Part shown: positions 6,398-12,721 of the stretch, in pieces
Layout of the letters: each line of letters opens with the position of its first letter
Position numbering within the stretch: position 1 is the stretch's first letter
Source of the DNA: Candidatus Omnitrophota bacterium
GTDB taxonomy: Bacteria > Omnitrophota > Gorgyraeia > Zapsychrales > Zapsychraceae
Assembly: GCA_030634235.1 (NCBI GenBank)
Contig: DAOWBD010000013.1
Coordinates: 1-12,721, forward strand
DNA: 12,721 nt
Reading direction: 5' to 3'
The notes under the pieces: model-generated
Told to the model about the DNA's origin: nothing
Seen by the model: only the letters and a program-made list of their open reading frames with translations
Databases searched by the model: none
Program-made: the position numbers and the translations under genes

Positions 6398-7906
6398 CTA
6401 TTTAGCAGATGATTCTTCTGTAAGGTTCATAGAGAGTGTGAAGGTAAATGTGGTGCCTTTGCCTTCTTCGCTATCAACGCTGATTTTGCCGCCATGGAGT
6501 TCAACGAGCTCCTGGGCGATCGTCAGCCCTAAACCCGTACCGCTCTTGTCGCCTGCAGAGCGGTTTTTTGCCTGCTGGAACTTGCCGAATATCTTTGGCA
6601 GGTCGTCTTGAGCGATCCCGATGCCCGTATCGCTGATCGAAACGGCCATTTTACCTTTTTCTTCTGATAATTTTGCTCCGATTGTAATCGTCCCGTCCTG
6701 CGGCGTGAACTTGATCGCGTTACTTATGATGTTCATGAGCACCTGTATGATCCGGTCAGGATCGACATTGATCTCCTGGAGGTCTTTTTCAACGTCCTTA
6801 ACGATGCGGATTTCTTTGTTCTTCGTCCAGGTGTCGAGTGTTTCGCAGACCTCATCAACGATCTTAGAGATGGCGGTCATTTTCAGAGTGATATCCATTT
6901 TCTTGGCTTCAAGCTTTGAAAGGTCGAGGATATCATCGACCAGGGCGCTGAGGCGGTCGAGATTGCGTTTAGCATTGGAGAGAAATTTATGCTGAGGTTC
7001 AGTGAGCTCTCCCGCGGTTCCTTCTAAGATAACGGCAATGGATTGTTTGATCGCGCCGATCGGGTTGCGCAGCTCATGGGTGACGTTCGAAAGGAACTGG
7101 CTCTTCATGTTATCGAGTTCCTTTTGCTTCGTGATATCATTGAGCACCGTGACCATTCCCACGGTCTGTCCGTTCTCATCCTCGATAACGGCGCTGCTGG
7201 AACGCAGGATCTTTTTGGTGTCCTCATTGCTGTCGATTTCAATATCAGTCTCACCGTCGAGAGAAGTCGTCTTGGCTAAAGAGATCAACTGTTCTTCGCG
7301 AGCGTCTTCGGTCAGTGAATGGCCAATCTTTTCTTCTTTTTTTGTATTGAGGAGCTTTTCCGCCGCGGGATTCATCAAAAGAACCTCGCCCTTATTATTG
7401 ACAACAACGACCCCTGCGGCAACGCTGCGGACGATTGCCTCGGTTTGCTTTTTCTCATTGAGCGTCTTTTTGAACTTTTTCTGGGCTTCCGCCGCAACTT
7501 TACTTTTCTCCTCGACGAGCTTTCCGTACTTGTCGGTCAGTTCCTGTCTGACGGAGGTAACTTTCTCCTTGACTTTTTCATCGAGAAGGCTTGAGAGGGC
7601 CACCGCGGCTTTCTTTTGGTTCTTGGCGGATCCGGACAGGCCTTTTAATTCCTGAAGGATCTCATTCGGATTAAGTTCTCCGCGGTTTTTGGTTTTGGTT
7701 ACTAACATTCTCCCTTTTGCCTGGCGGTTCTCGGCAGCGACGCGCGCCAAGATCAGGCCGAAGATAATGCTGACGATAATAGTAATAATAAAGACAACAT
7801 TAGTCGATAACCCTGTAATTTTATCCGCGGTTAAGGCCCATACGGGTTGGACGGGGAGCAGGAGCAGGGAAGCTGTCGTCAGGCTTATTTCTGTGATTTT
7901 ATGCAT
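6398..7906 (-). CDS. Membrane-anchored PAS-domain sensor histidine kinase
   Basis: This 502-residue kinase has, in order: a signal-peptide-like hydrophobic start (1-25, ending VWA), only about ten residues, a membrane helix (36-55), a lysine-rich coiled coil (about 75-155), a PAS domain (153-258, AAGVVVVNNKGEVLLMNPAAEKLL), a HisKA domain with the phospho-acceptor H277 in SNVTHELRNP, and an HATPase domain. The ATPase has the N box (NIISNAIKF, 392-400), G1 (DTGIG, 426-430), F box (FGKF, 440-443) and G2 (GTGLGL, 456-461). All catalytic motifs are intact. It lacks a periplasmic sensor domain and HAMP, so sensing is probably through PAS or the membrane. An in-frame TAA sits directly before the ATG, and I see no clear Shine-Dalgarno. 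The receiver gene downstream is the likely partner. Confidence 0.94.
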   Translation of the reverse strand: MHKITEISLTTASLLLLPVQPVWALTADKITGLSTNVVFIITIIVSIIFGLILARVAAENRQAKGRMLVTKTKNRGELNPNEILQELKGLSGSAKNQKKAAVALSSLLDEKVKEKVTSVRQELTDKYGKLVEEKSKVAAEAQKKFKKTLNEKKQTEAIVRSVAAGVVVVNNKGEVLLMNPAAEKLLNTKKEEKIGHSLTEDAREEQLISLAKTTSLDGETDIEIDSNEDTKKILRSSSAVIEDENGQTVGMVTVLNDITKQKELDNMKSQFLSNVTHELRNPIGAIKQSIAVILEGTAGELTEPQHKFLSNAKRNLDRLSALVDDILDLSKLEAKKMDITLKMTAISKIVDEVCETLDTWTKNKEIRIVKDVEKDLQEINVDPDRIIQVLMNIISNAIKFTPQDGTITIGAKLSEEKGKMAVSISDTGIGIAQDDLPKIFGKFQQAKNRSAGDKSGTGLGLTIAQELVELHGGKISVDSEEGKGTTFTFTLSMNLTEESSAK

Positions 7907-7931
7907 TTAAAAAGGTTCAATTGGTTAAGCG

Positions 7932-7943
7932 GATATTAATATC
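7932..7943. repeat. 12-base perfect palindrome in the divergent promoter region
   Basis: GATATTAATATC reads the same on both strands. It lies between the candidate kinase promoter and the kinase start codon, where a repressor operator or transcript-end effect could act. An imperfect neighbour, TAGTA-TAAT-TACTA (7946-7959), overlaps the candidate -10. Both may be chance in AT-rich DNA. Confidence 0.3.
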
Positions 7944-7946
7944 AGT

Positions 7947-7987
7947 AGTATAATTACTAACATAGTTTGAGTCATAAGACAAGACAA
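7947..7987 (-). promoter_or_regulatory. Candidate promoter(s) for the kinase-receiver operon
   Basis: On the minus strand two overlapping matches occur, each with a 17-base spacer: TTGTCT (7987-7982) with TATGTT (7964-7959), and ATGACT (7975-7970) with TATACT (7952-7947). Either would start transcription a few tens of bases before the kinase ATG at 7906. The match quality is moderate and the vegetative sigma consensus of this organism is unknown. Confidence 0.3.
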
Positions 7988-8021
7988 TTCAAAGAAACTT
8001 CTCATTTAAGAACACTATCCG

Positions 8022-8059
8022 TTGCTTTTCACTTTGTTTTGTGATAAATAAAGTACAAT
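8022..8059 (+). promoter_or_regulatory. Weak candidate promoter for the beta-barrel gene
   Basis: TTGCTT (8022-8027) is followed after 17 bases by TAAATA (8045-8050). A better -10-like box, TACAAT (8054-8059), lacks a well-spaced -35. A promoter is expected here because the gene at 8106 is divergent from the kinase, but the exact boxes are uncertain. Confidence 0.22.
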
Positions 8060-8105
8060 GGATCGCATAAACGGCATGTATTGTTTCTAGAATCAGGAGG
8101 GAAAA

Positions 8106-8792
8106 ATGTTAAAGAAATGTTTTTGTTTGTGTTCGTTCGTGTTAGTCTCTTGGATCGCTCCCTGTTATTCTGCTCCTAGTTACGGTACAAAAATGCCGGA
8201 GAAAAACCGGTTTCATTTTGGCGGGCAAACATATCGGGTCGAGCAGAGGGATCTGGAGGATGAGAACGGCGAGATTAGCAGCTTGCAGCATTTTCTTTTG
8301 ATCTCCTTCGGGATCACGGATTGGTTTGCAATCGATGTTAAAGGCGGGGCCGGGGATACGCATCAGACGCCAAACGGCGCTGACGAGATCAGCTATCCGG
8401 CGTACATGGCCGGCGGGTATGGATTCCGCCTGAGGCTTTATAATAAGGAAAAAACCAAAGCCGTTTTCGGGTTCCAGCACATCAGTGTCCATCCTTATTC
8501 GGTCTTTGTCGGCAATGTCAAACACAAGGCTGTGATCGATGACTGGCAGCTTTCTTTTCTGGCTTCCCGGGACCTGGATTACGCGACGCCTTACGTCGGG
8601 ATGCGTTGGTCGCGCATGGATTATATCCATTGGGTCGACGATGACCGCAACCGGGTGAAGTCGGATCTCAATAAAAGTATCGGGATCATCGCGGGGATCG
8701 ACGTTCCCGTGCAGGAAAAAATATGGCTGAATTTTGAGGGCCATTTCTTGGATGCTCAAGCAATAGCGGCGAGTGTTCATTTTGATTTTTAG
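8106..8792 (+). CDS. Exported protein, probable outer-membrane beta-barrel
   Basis: No named family is recognised. The 228-residue product has a signal peptide (about 1-23, KK then a hydrophobic core with three cysteines, ending APCYSA). The mature chain is mostly alternating polar/hydrophobic strands, for example HFLLISFGITDWFAIDVKGGAG (62-83), YMAGGYGFRLRLY (100-112), AVFGFQHISVHPY (119-131), WQLSFLASRDL (147-157) and ATPYVGMRWSRMDYI (160-174). It ends in aromatic-terminated VHFDF, the usual C-terminal signal of outer-membrane barrels, so a small barrel of perhaps eight to ten strands is likely. An excellent site, AGGAGGG at 8095-8101, precedes the ATG. It is separated by only 20 bases from the next exported protein, so the two are probably cotranscribed. 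Whether it is a pore, adhesin or enzyme cannot be told. Confidence 0.8.
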   Translation: MLKKCFCLCSFVLVSWIAPCYSAPSYGTKMPEKNRFHFGGQTYRVEQRDLEDENGEISSLQHFLLISFGITDWFAIDVKGGAGDTHQTPNGADEISYPAYMAGGYGFRLRLYNKEKTKAVFGFQHISVHPYSVFVGNVKHKAVIDDWQLSFLASRDLDYATPYVGMRWSRMDYIHWVDDDRNRVKSDLNKSIGIIAGIDVPVQEKIWLNFEGHFLDAQAIAASVHFDF

Positions 8793-8812
8793 AAAACAGG
8801 AAGGATCATAAG

Positions 8813-9739
8813 ATGAAAAAGCGGGTAGCGGGATCTCTGATCATTATCTGGACGGCCAGTCTGTTCTTGACATTGTCGTTATCAGAGGTTTGCGCGAAGA
8901 ATTTGTCTAACACGCAATCGATTGAAGAACTCTCAGATCTCGGGTCGGTCAGGGAAGCCTTGAATGTTGCCTCGCCGGTTTCTTTTGTAATTAGCGCCTG
9001 GGAGGCTTTGGAGGCTAATGATGTGGAGGCGGTTCTCGAGTTGACCAATGATTGTATCGACCGTTTTGGGAAGAGGGCGCAGCAAATGCAGCAGGACCTT
9101 AAAGGCTATGAGACTGGCAGCGATGCGACGATCCGTTCCTATTGGGCTTTAAACGATGTAGCCACGGCTTTGTTTATTCAGGGAAAAGCGCTTGAGAACG
9201 CACAGCGGCACAATGAGGCCAAAGAAGCTTATAAAGAACTGGTCACGAAATATTCCTACGGCCAGTGTTGGGACCCGAATGGATGGTTCTGGAAGCCGGC
9301 TGAAGAGGCGGTGGAAAACATCGCCATGATCGACAACGGTGTTTTCTTTGATTTTGGGGATTATACATCGTCGACACTTATGAAGAAGGCATGGAAGGCC
9401 CTGGAGAAAGAAGATGTCGCGTTGGCGCTTGGGTATGTGGATAAATGCATCAAATTATACGGGCCCCGCGCGCTCCAAATGCAGGCCGCACTCGAGGATT
9501 ACCCGGAAGGCAACAATGATGAGGTTTTCAGTTATTGGGCTTTGAACGATGTCGCGACGGCCCATTTCATTAAGGCCAGGGTCTATATGATCGAGGGCAA
9601 AGATAGCGAAGTGATCCGGGAATTTCAGACCATCCGCGACGAGCTTTCCTACGGCCAATGTTGGGACCCAAGAGGATGGTGGTGGAAGCCGGCGGCCGAA
9701 GCAAATAACTGGTTAAATATCCTTGATAAAAAAGAGTAA
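8813..9739 (+). CDS. Exported protein with two tandem TPR-like modules (WALND / QCWDP motifs)
   Basis: The 308-residue protein has a signal peptide (about 1-28, ending VCA) and two copies of a helical module, residues 62-166 and 193-297, aligning with a constant offset of 131 residues and no gaps; I count about 49 identities in 105. Each copy begins with AW(E/K)ALE.(N/E)DV, resembling a TPR-type helix pair, contains SYWALNDVATA (109-119, 240-250) and ends with SYGQCWDP.GW.WKPA. The mature chain has exactly four cysteines, two per module at matching positions (81 and 152; 212 and 283), so structural disulfides are possible. I recall similar QCWDP-type endings in exported TPR-like proteins of uncultured bacteria, but know no function. 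AGGAAGGA precedes the ATG, and the gene follows the beta-barrel gene by 20 bases. Confidence 0.85.
   Translation: MKKRVAGSLIIIWTASLFLTLSLSEVCAKNLSNTQSIEELSDLGSVREALNVASPVSFVISAWEALEANDVEAVLELTNDCIDRFGKRAQQMQQDLKGYETGSDATIRSYWALNDVATALFIQGKALENAQRHNEAKEAYKELVTKYSYGQCWDPNGWFWKPAEEAVENIAMIDNGVFFDFGDYTSSTLMKKAWKALEKEDVALALGYVDKCIKLYGPRALQMQAALEDYPEGNNDEVFSYWALNDVATAHFIKARVYMIEGKDSEVIREFQTIRDELSYGQCWDPRGWWWKPAAEANNWLNILDKKE
8993..9310 (+). repeat. First copy of the internal duplicated module
   Basis: It encodes residues 61-166 of the duplicated exported protein. Paired with 9386-9703, it lies 393 bases (131 codons) upstream of its copy. Synonymous positions have diverged, so the duplication is old, with the Trp/Cys motifs kept. 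Confidence 0.85.
9386..9703 (+). repeat. Second copy of the internal duplicated module
   Basis: It encodes residues 192-297, colinear with the first copy without any insertion or deletion. The longest near-identical DNA stretch spans the codons for SYGQCWDP, where Trp and Cys codons leave little room for change. Confidence 0.85.
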
Positions 9740-9785
9740 AATGACAGATAGCCGCCACCGGATCCGAAGATTGTCAGAATTAAAC

Positions 9786-9814
9786 TTGCGGTCGGTATTT
9801 CGATAGTTCATAAT
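9786..9814 (+). promoter_or_regulatory. Candidate promoter for the glycosyltransferase pair
   Basis: TTGCGG (9786-9791), a 17-base spacer and CATAAT (9809-9814, 5 of 6 matches to consensus) lie in the 128-base gap before the ATG at 9868. No terminator is visible in this gap, so read-through from the upstream genes remains possible. Confidence 0.3.
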
Positions 9815-9867
9815 CAAGAAATACAGAAGGAAACGCTCGGGGAACGGATCGTTAACTATTCGAATCT

Positions 9868-11754
9868 ATGGCTCTATCACCTTCAGGTCCACCACAATTA
9901 AGCCGCAAATTTCTTCTCTTATCCTTTGGCCTTATCGTCCTTGCAGGTGTTCTCATCTATGCCAACTCGCTTGGCGGGCAATTCGTTTGGGACGACGAGA
10001 CGCTTGTCCTGAATAACCCCTACATTAAAGACTGGTCGCATTTACCGACGATCTTCACGAGCCGCTTAGGTTCCGTCGCCAAAGAGGCGGGGGCTTTTTA
10101 CCGCCCGGTCCAGACGTTCACCTATCTCGTTGATTATTCTCTGGGGCGGCTGAATGTGGTTGGCTATCATGTTGTAAATATGATCTGGCACATCCTCGCG
10201 GCCCTGAGCGTTTTCGGCCTTATCCAAATGCTTTTCAAGGACGGCAGGCTTTCCCTGTTGACCGCGCTGTTGTTCATTGTCCATCCGATCCATACCGAAG
10301 CGGTGGCCTATGTTTCCGGGCGAGCCGACTCTCTTGTCACGTTTTTTATGTTTCTTTCCTTTATTCTTTACTTGAAGCATGGTGAAAAGGGGGGAGTGTT
10401 CACTTTAGGCGGCATGACGCTTTGTTATGTCCTGGCTCTTTTATCGAAAGAGCTTGGTTTGATCCTGCCGCCTTTGATCTTATTCTATCATTACGCGTTT
10501 GCGAAACCCGTTGACAAAAAAGCATTCGGCATTCTGGCCGGGACGCTGACTGGCTATGTCCTTTGGCGGCTGCTGGTCGTTGGGACTGCAAGCGTTTCAG
10601 TAGGGATCCCGCCGGCGTTCCTGGAAAGGCTCCCCGGGGTCTTTATCGCCTTCACGACCTATTACAGGCTTCTGTTGCTTCCCTTTAACCTGCACATGGA
10701 ATACGGCGGGTTTTTATTTTCTTTCAAAGAGCCGAAGGCGATCATTGGCATGATCCTCCTGGCGCTTACTCTTTTTTATGTGTTGCGTAAAAGGCGCCAG
10801 GACCCGTTCCTCTTTTTTGCGGTGGGATGGTTCTTGATCACGTTATTGCCGTCGTCGAATCTGTTGTTCCCGATCAACGCGTACATGTCCGAGCATTGGC
10901 TTTATATTCCGTCGGTAGGATTCATTCTTATTGTGGCACGGTTCCTGATCTCTTTATCCGGAGGCCAAAAAGTGAGAGGGTTTGCTTTTGTGGCGATCGT
11001 CGGGATCCTGGCATTTTACTCTGTCTTGACGGTCCGGCAGAATAGCTATTGGAGCAATGGTATTAATTTTTATAAGCGGATGCTGCACTACGCGCCGCAC
11101 AGTTCAAGGCTCTATAATAATTTAGCGAAGGCCTATCATGATGCCGGCAAGAATGATGAACTGATCGAAATTCTCAAGTCGGCGATCCAGCTCCAGTCGG
11201 ACAATGCTTTGGCCCATAATAACCTTGGCAATGCTTATAAAGGGATCGGCGATATGCAGGGGGCGATACGCTCTTACAACCAAGCGATTGCGATCGATCC
11301 CGGACATGCGGGGCCTTATTACAATCTCAGCATGATTTACTCCGATATGGACGGAAAAGAAGAAGATGCCATTGCGTTTTTGAATAGATCCCTCGAATTA
11401 AGTCCAAACTTCTCAAAGGCTTATACTAAACTGGGATTGATCTATCTTAAGAGGGGCGAGACGGAAAAAGCGATCAAGTTATTAAATCGCGCACGGGGTC
11501 TGGACCCGGATGATCCGGAGATCTACCATAGTCTCGGGTATGTCTATGTTCAAACAGGAGATCATCCAAAAGCGATGGACATGTATTTGAAGGCTATTGA
11601 GGCCGAACCGAATTATGTTCAGGCCTATCATGATCTCGCGATCATTTATTTCACAACGGAGAAATATCAAAAGGCGGTTGAATATTGCGACAAGGCGGTC
11701 GCTTTGGGATATTCTGATCCGTCGCTGTTAGAGGCGGTCAAGCCGCACAGGTAG
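9868..11754 (+). CDS. TMTC-like polytopic GT-C glycosyltransferase with six C-terminal TPRs
   Basis: The 628-residue protein has about ten or more membrane helices (14 to about 390) and a soluble tail of TPRs. Family marks are GGQFVWDDETLVLNNPYI (36-53) just after the first helix, where acidic residues of GT-C enzymes bind metal or catalyse, FYRPVQTFTYLVDY (77-90), HPIHTEAVAYVSGRADS (139-155), a SKELGLILPP segment (193-202) and MSEHWLYIPSVG (340-351). This is the layout of TMTC/DUF1736 O-mannosyltransferase-like proteins, which use lipid-linked sugars outside the cytoplasmic membrane. Six TPRs follow (about 412-445, 446-479, 480-514, 515-548, 549-582 and 583-616), probably to hold the acceptor protein. 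The ATG is the first possible start after an in-frame TAA at 9853-9855; its ribosome-binding site is weak. Sugar and acceptor are unknown. Confidence 0.88.
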   Translation: MALSPSGPPQLSRKFLLLSFGLIVLAGVLIYANSLGGQFVWDDETLVLNNPYIKDWSHLPTIFTSRLGSVAKEAGAFYRPVQTFTYLVDYSLGRLNVVGYHVVNMIWHILAALSVFGLIQMLFKDGRLSLLTALLFIVHPIHTEAVAYVSGRADSLVTFFMFLSFILYLKHGEKGGVFTLGGMTLCYVLALLSKELGLILPPLILFYHYAFAKPVDKKAFGILAGTLTGYVLWRLLVVGTASVSVGIPPAFLERLPGVFIAFTTYYRLLLLPFNLHMEYGGFLFSFKEPKAIIGMILLALTLFYVLRKRRQDPFLFFAVGWFLITLLPSSNLLFPINAYMSEHWLYIPSVGFILIVARFLISLSGGQKVRGFAFVAIVGILAFYSVLTVRQNSYWSNGINFYKRMLHYAPHSSRLYNNLAKAYHDAGKNDELIEILKSAIQLQSDNALAHNNLGNAYKGIGDMQGAIRSYNQAIAIDPGHAGPYYNLSMIYSDMDGKEEDAIAFLNRSLELSPNFSKAYTKLGLIYLKRGETEKAIKLLNRARGLDPDDPEIYHSLGYVYVQTGDHPKAMDMYLKAIEAEPNYVQAYHDLAIIYFTTEKYQKAVEYCDKAVALGYSDPSLLEAVKPHR

Positions 11755-11756
11755 AC

Positions 11757-11763
11757 AGGAGAG
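11757..11763 (+). promoter_or_regulatory. Shine-Dalgarno supporting a TTG start
   Basis: AGGAGAG lies directly after the preceding gene's stop and three bases before the TTG at 11767. No ATG or GTG follows until well past the basic N-terminus, so this site fixes the start of the second glycosyltransferase. Confidence 0.65.
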
Positions 11764-11766
11764 CAA

Positions 11767-12721
11767 TTGACAAAGCGAAAAAAACATTTAAGAGAGATTG
11801 AACCCGTAGTCGTTGCAACAGAAGATGTCGGAGAGCGGCGCCCCAACCGTTCATTAAAATTTCTTTGGATCATTCCGGTACTTGCCGCTTTCTTTTTCAA
11901 CCTGGCCGTGTTGGACAACGGTTATGTCTGGGACGACTACAATCTTTTTGAACGCCAGCTTCCCAACATTAGGACGGTCAAAGACGCGTTCTTTCCCGGA
12001 GAAAAAGTGCCTGAATTATTCGGCGCGAAGTATTTCCGCCCGTTTACTCTTCTTTCCTATAAGACCGATAAAGCGCTCTGGGGCCATAACGTTAAGGGTT
12101 ATCATTTTAATGTTCTGCTTTCTCATTGCCTGAACACGGTTCTCGTCTATTTTCTGGCCCTGCTGGCAGCGTCGAGGTTAAGGTCGAAATACAGTATCGC
12201 CCTGTTTAGCGCCGCGCTGTTCGCGGTCCATCCGGTTCATGCCGAGGTCGTGGCCTGGATCTGCGGCCGCAACGAAAGCCTGTCCACCAATTTTGCCCTG
12301 CTTGCGGTGGTTCTCTATGCGTTATGTCGGAAAAAGGACAGTATGTTATGGCTTTCCCTGTCGTGCCTCTGCTTTCTGATCGGGCTTTTTTTTAAGGAGC
12401 TTGCCGCCGCGGTATTGTTCCTCATCCCGCTCTATGACCTGTGTTTTTACAGAAAAAATTATTCTCCGTTGACGAAAAAGAACGAAAATGTCTCCGTCTA
12501 CGCGCTGTTTGCCGCTACCTTTTTCCTGTATTATATCGCGCGTAAGGTGTTACTCGGAAGCTTCGGGCTGCAGTCCTTTATCGAAGAGATGAATCTTGTC
12601 AAGGCGGTGATCAGTACCCTTGGGTATTATCTGAAGGTGACGGTGCTGCTTTTAGAGTTTGACTACTTTATATCCGAAATCCCGTCGTCAAATATCTATT
12701 TCCTGTGTCCGGCCCTGGCTC
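11767..12721 (+). CDS. Second TMTC-like polytopic glycosyltransferase, 3' end beyond the window
   Basis: An open frame of 318 codons runs from a TTG start to the window edge. After a basic, hydrophilic N-terminus (1-30) comes a membrane helix (about 31-48), then NGYVWDDYNLF (51-61), KYFRPFTLLSY (88-98), a helix at about 115-135, HPVHAEVVAWICGRNES (155-171), FFKELAAAVLFLIPLYD (208-224) and further helices. The motifs match those of the preceding enzyme in order and spacing (WDD, F.RP, HP.H.E.VA...GR..S, KEL), so the two are paralogues, but the sequences are far apart, which rules out a recent duplication. It is probably cotranscribed: only 12 bases separate the genes. It reads in the same frame as the upstream gene. 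The C-terminal part, including any TPRs, is not visible. Confidence 0.85.
   Translation, partial: MTKRKKHLREIEPVVVATEDVGERRPNRSLKFLWIIPVLAAFFFNLAVLDNGYVWDDYNLFERQLPNIRTVKDAFFPGEKVPELFGAKYFRPFTLLSYKTDKALWGHNVKGYHFNVLLSHCLNTVLVYFLALLAASRLRSKYSIALFSAALFAVHPVHAEVVAWICGRNESLSTNFALLAVVLYALCRKKDSMLWLSLSCLCFLIGLFFKELAAAVLFLIPLYDLCFYRKNYSPLTKKNENVSVYALFAATFFLYYIARKVLLGSFGLQSFIEEMNLVKAVISTLGYYLKVTVLLLEFDYFISEIPSSNIYFLCPALA

Noticed and set aside
7002..7655. 217-codon open frame on the + strand
   Set aside because: It lies antisense within the histidine kinase gene, whose domains are intact; the serine/leucine-rich product is typical of a shadow frame.
8142..8780. 212-codon open frame on the - strand
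   Set aside because: It is antisense to the beta-barrel gene, which has a signal peptide and a strong ribosome-binding site; the antisense product has no recognisable features.
9759..9766. CGGATCCG palindrome after the duplicated-module gene as a terminator
   Set aside because: The stem is only four bases per arm and no T-run follows.
11752..11769. The two glycosyltransferases as one gene split by an in-frame TAG
   Set aside because: The second frame starts with its own ribosome-binding site, a basic N-terminus, a first membrane helix and the WDD motif, so it is a new protein and not a continuation of the TPR tail.
11882..12133. 83-codon open frame on the + strand
   Set aside because: It is out of frame with the second glycosyltransferase, whose frame is open and motif-rich across the whole stretch.
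1..12721. tRNA, rRNA, CRISPR, insertion sequence or prophage features
   Set aside because: No repeated spacers, transposase-like frames, terminal inverted repeats or structured RNA signatures were seen; nearly all sequence is accounted for by protein genes.

Overview
This window looks like the chromosome of a Gram-negative (diderm) bacterium of moderate GC content. The signs are a type II secretion (T2SS) pseudopilus gene cluster, an exported protein that looks like an outer-membrane beta-barrel, and several signal peptides. The gene style (GspL built as a PilM-PilN fusion, tightly overlapping genes, TMTC-like membrane glycosyltransferases with TPR tails, exported TPR-like proteins) reminds me of candidate phyla such as Omnitrophota or their relatives. 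That placement is an impression and nothing in the sequence proves it. There are no rRNAs, tRNAs, CRISPR arrays or insertion sequences.

Left part (1-5935, all + strand): the tail of an unidentified gene is translationally coupled to a T2SS block: gspG, an exported coiled-coil protein where gspH would usually sit, gspI, gspJ, gspK, gspL (PilM-like plus PilN-like) and gspM. Genes overlap or nearly touch (ATGA, TAATG and a 20-base overlap), so they are probably one operon. The secretin, the ATPase and GspF are not in the window and presumably lie upstream. A LysE-family exporter gene follows 22 bases after gspM.

Middle part (5956-7906, - strand): a two-component system made of a membrane-anchored PAS histidine kinase with almost no external sensor region, and a stand-alone receiver protein that has its own plausible promoter. 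It converges on the LysE gene and diverges from the next block across a 199-base promoter region containing a 12-base palindrome.

Right part (8106-12721, + strand): a likely outer-membrane beta-barrel protein is followed by an exported protein built from two ungapped copies of a TPR-like module with invariant Trp/Cys motifs. Then come two tandem polytopic GT-C-type glycosyltransferases of the TMTC/DUF1736 kind. The first carries six C-terminal TPRs. The second begins at a TTG codon and runs off the window. The less familiar material is the beta-barrel/duplicated-module pair, the coiled-coil protein in the T2SS operon and the tandem glycosyltransferases.
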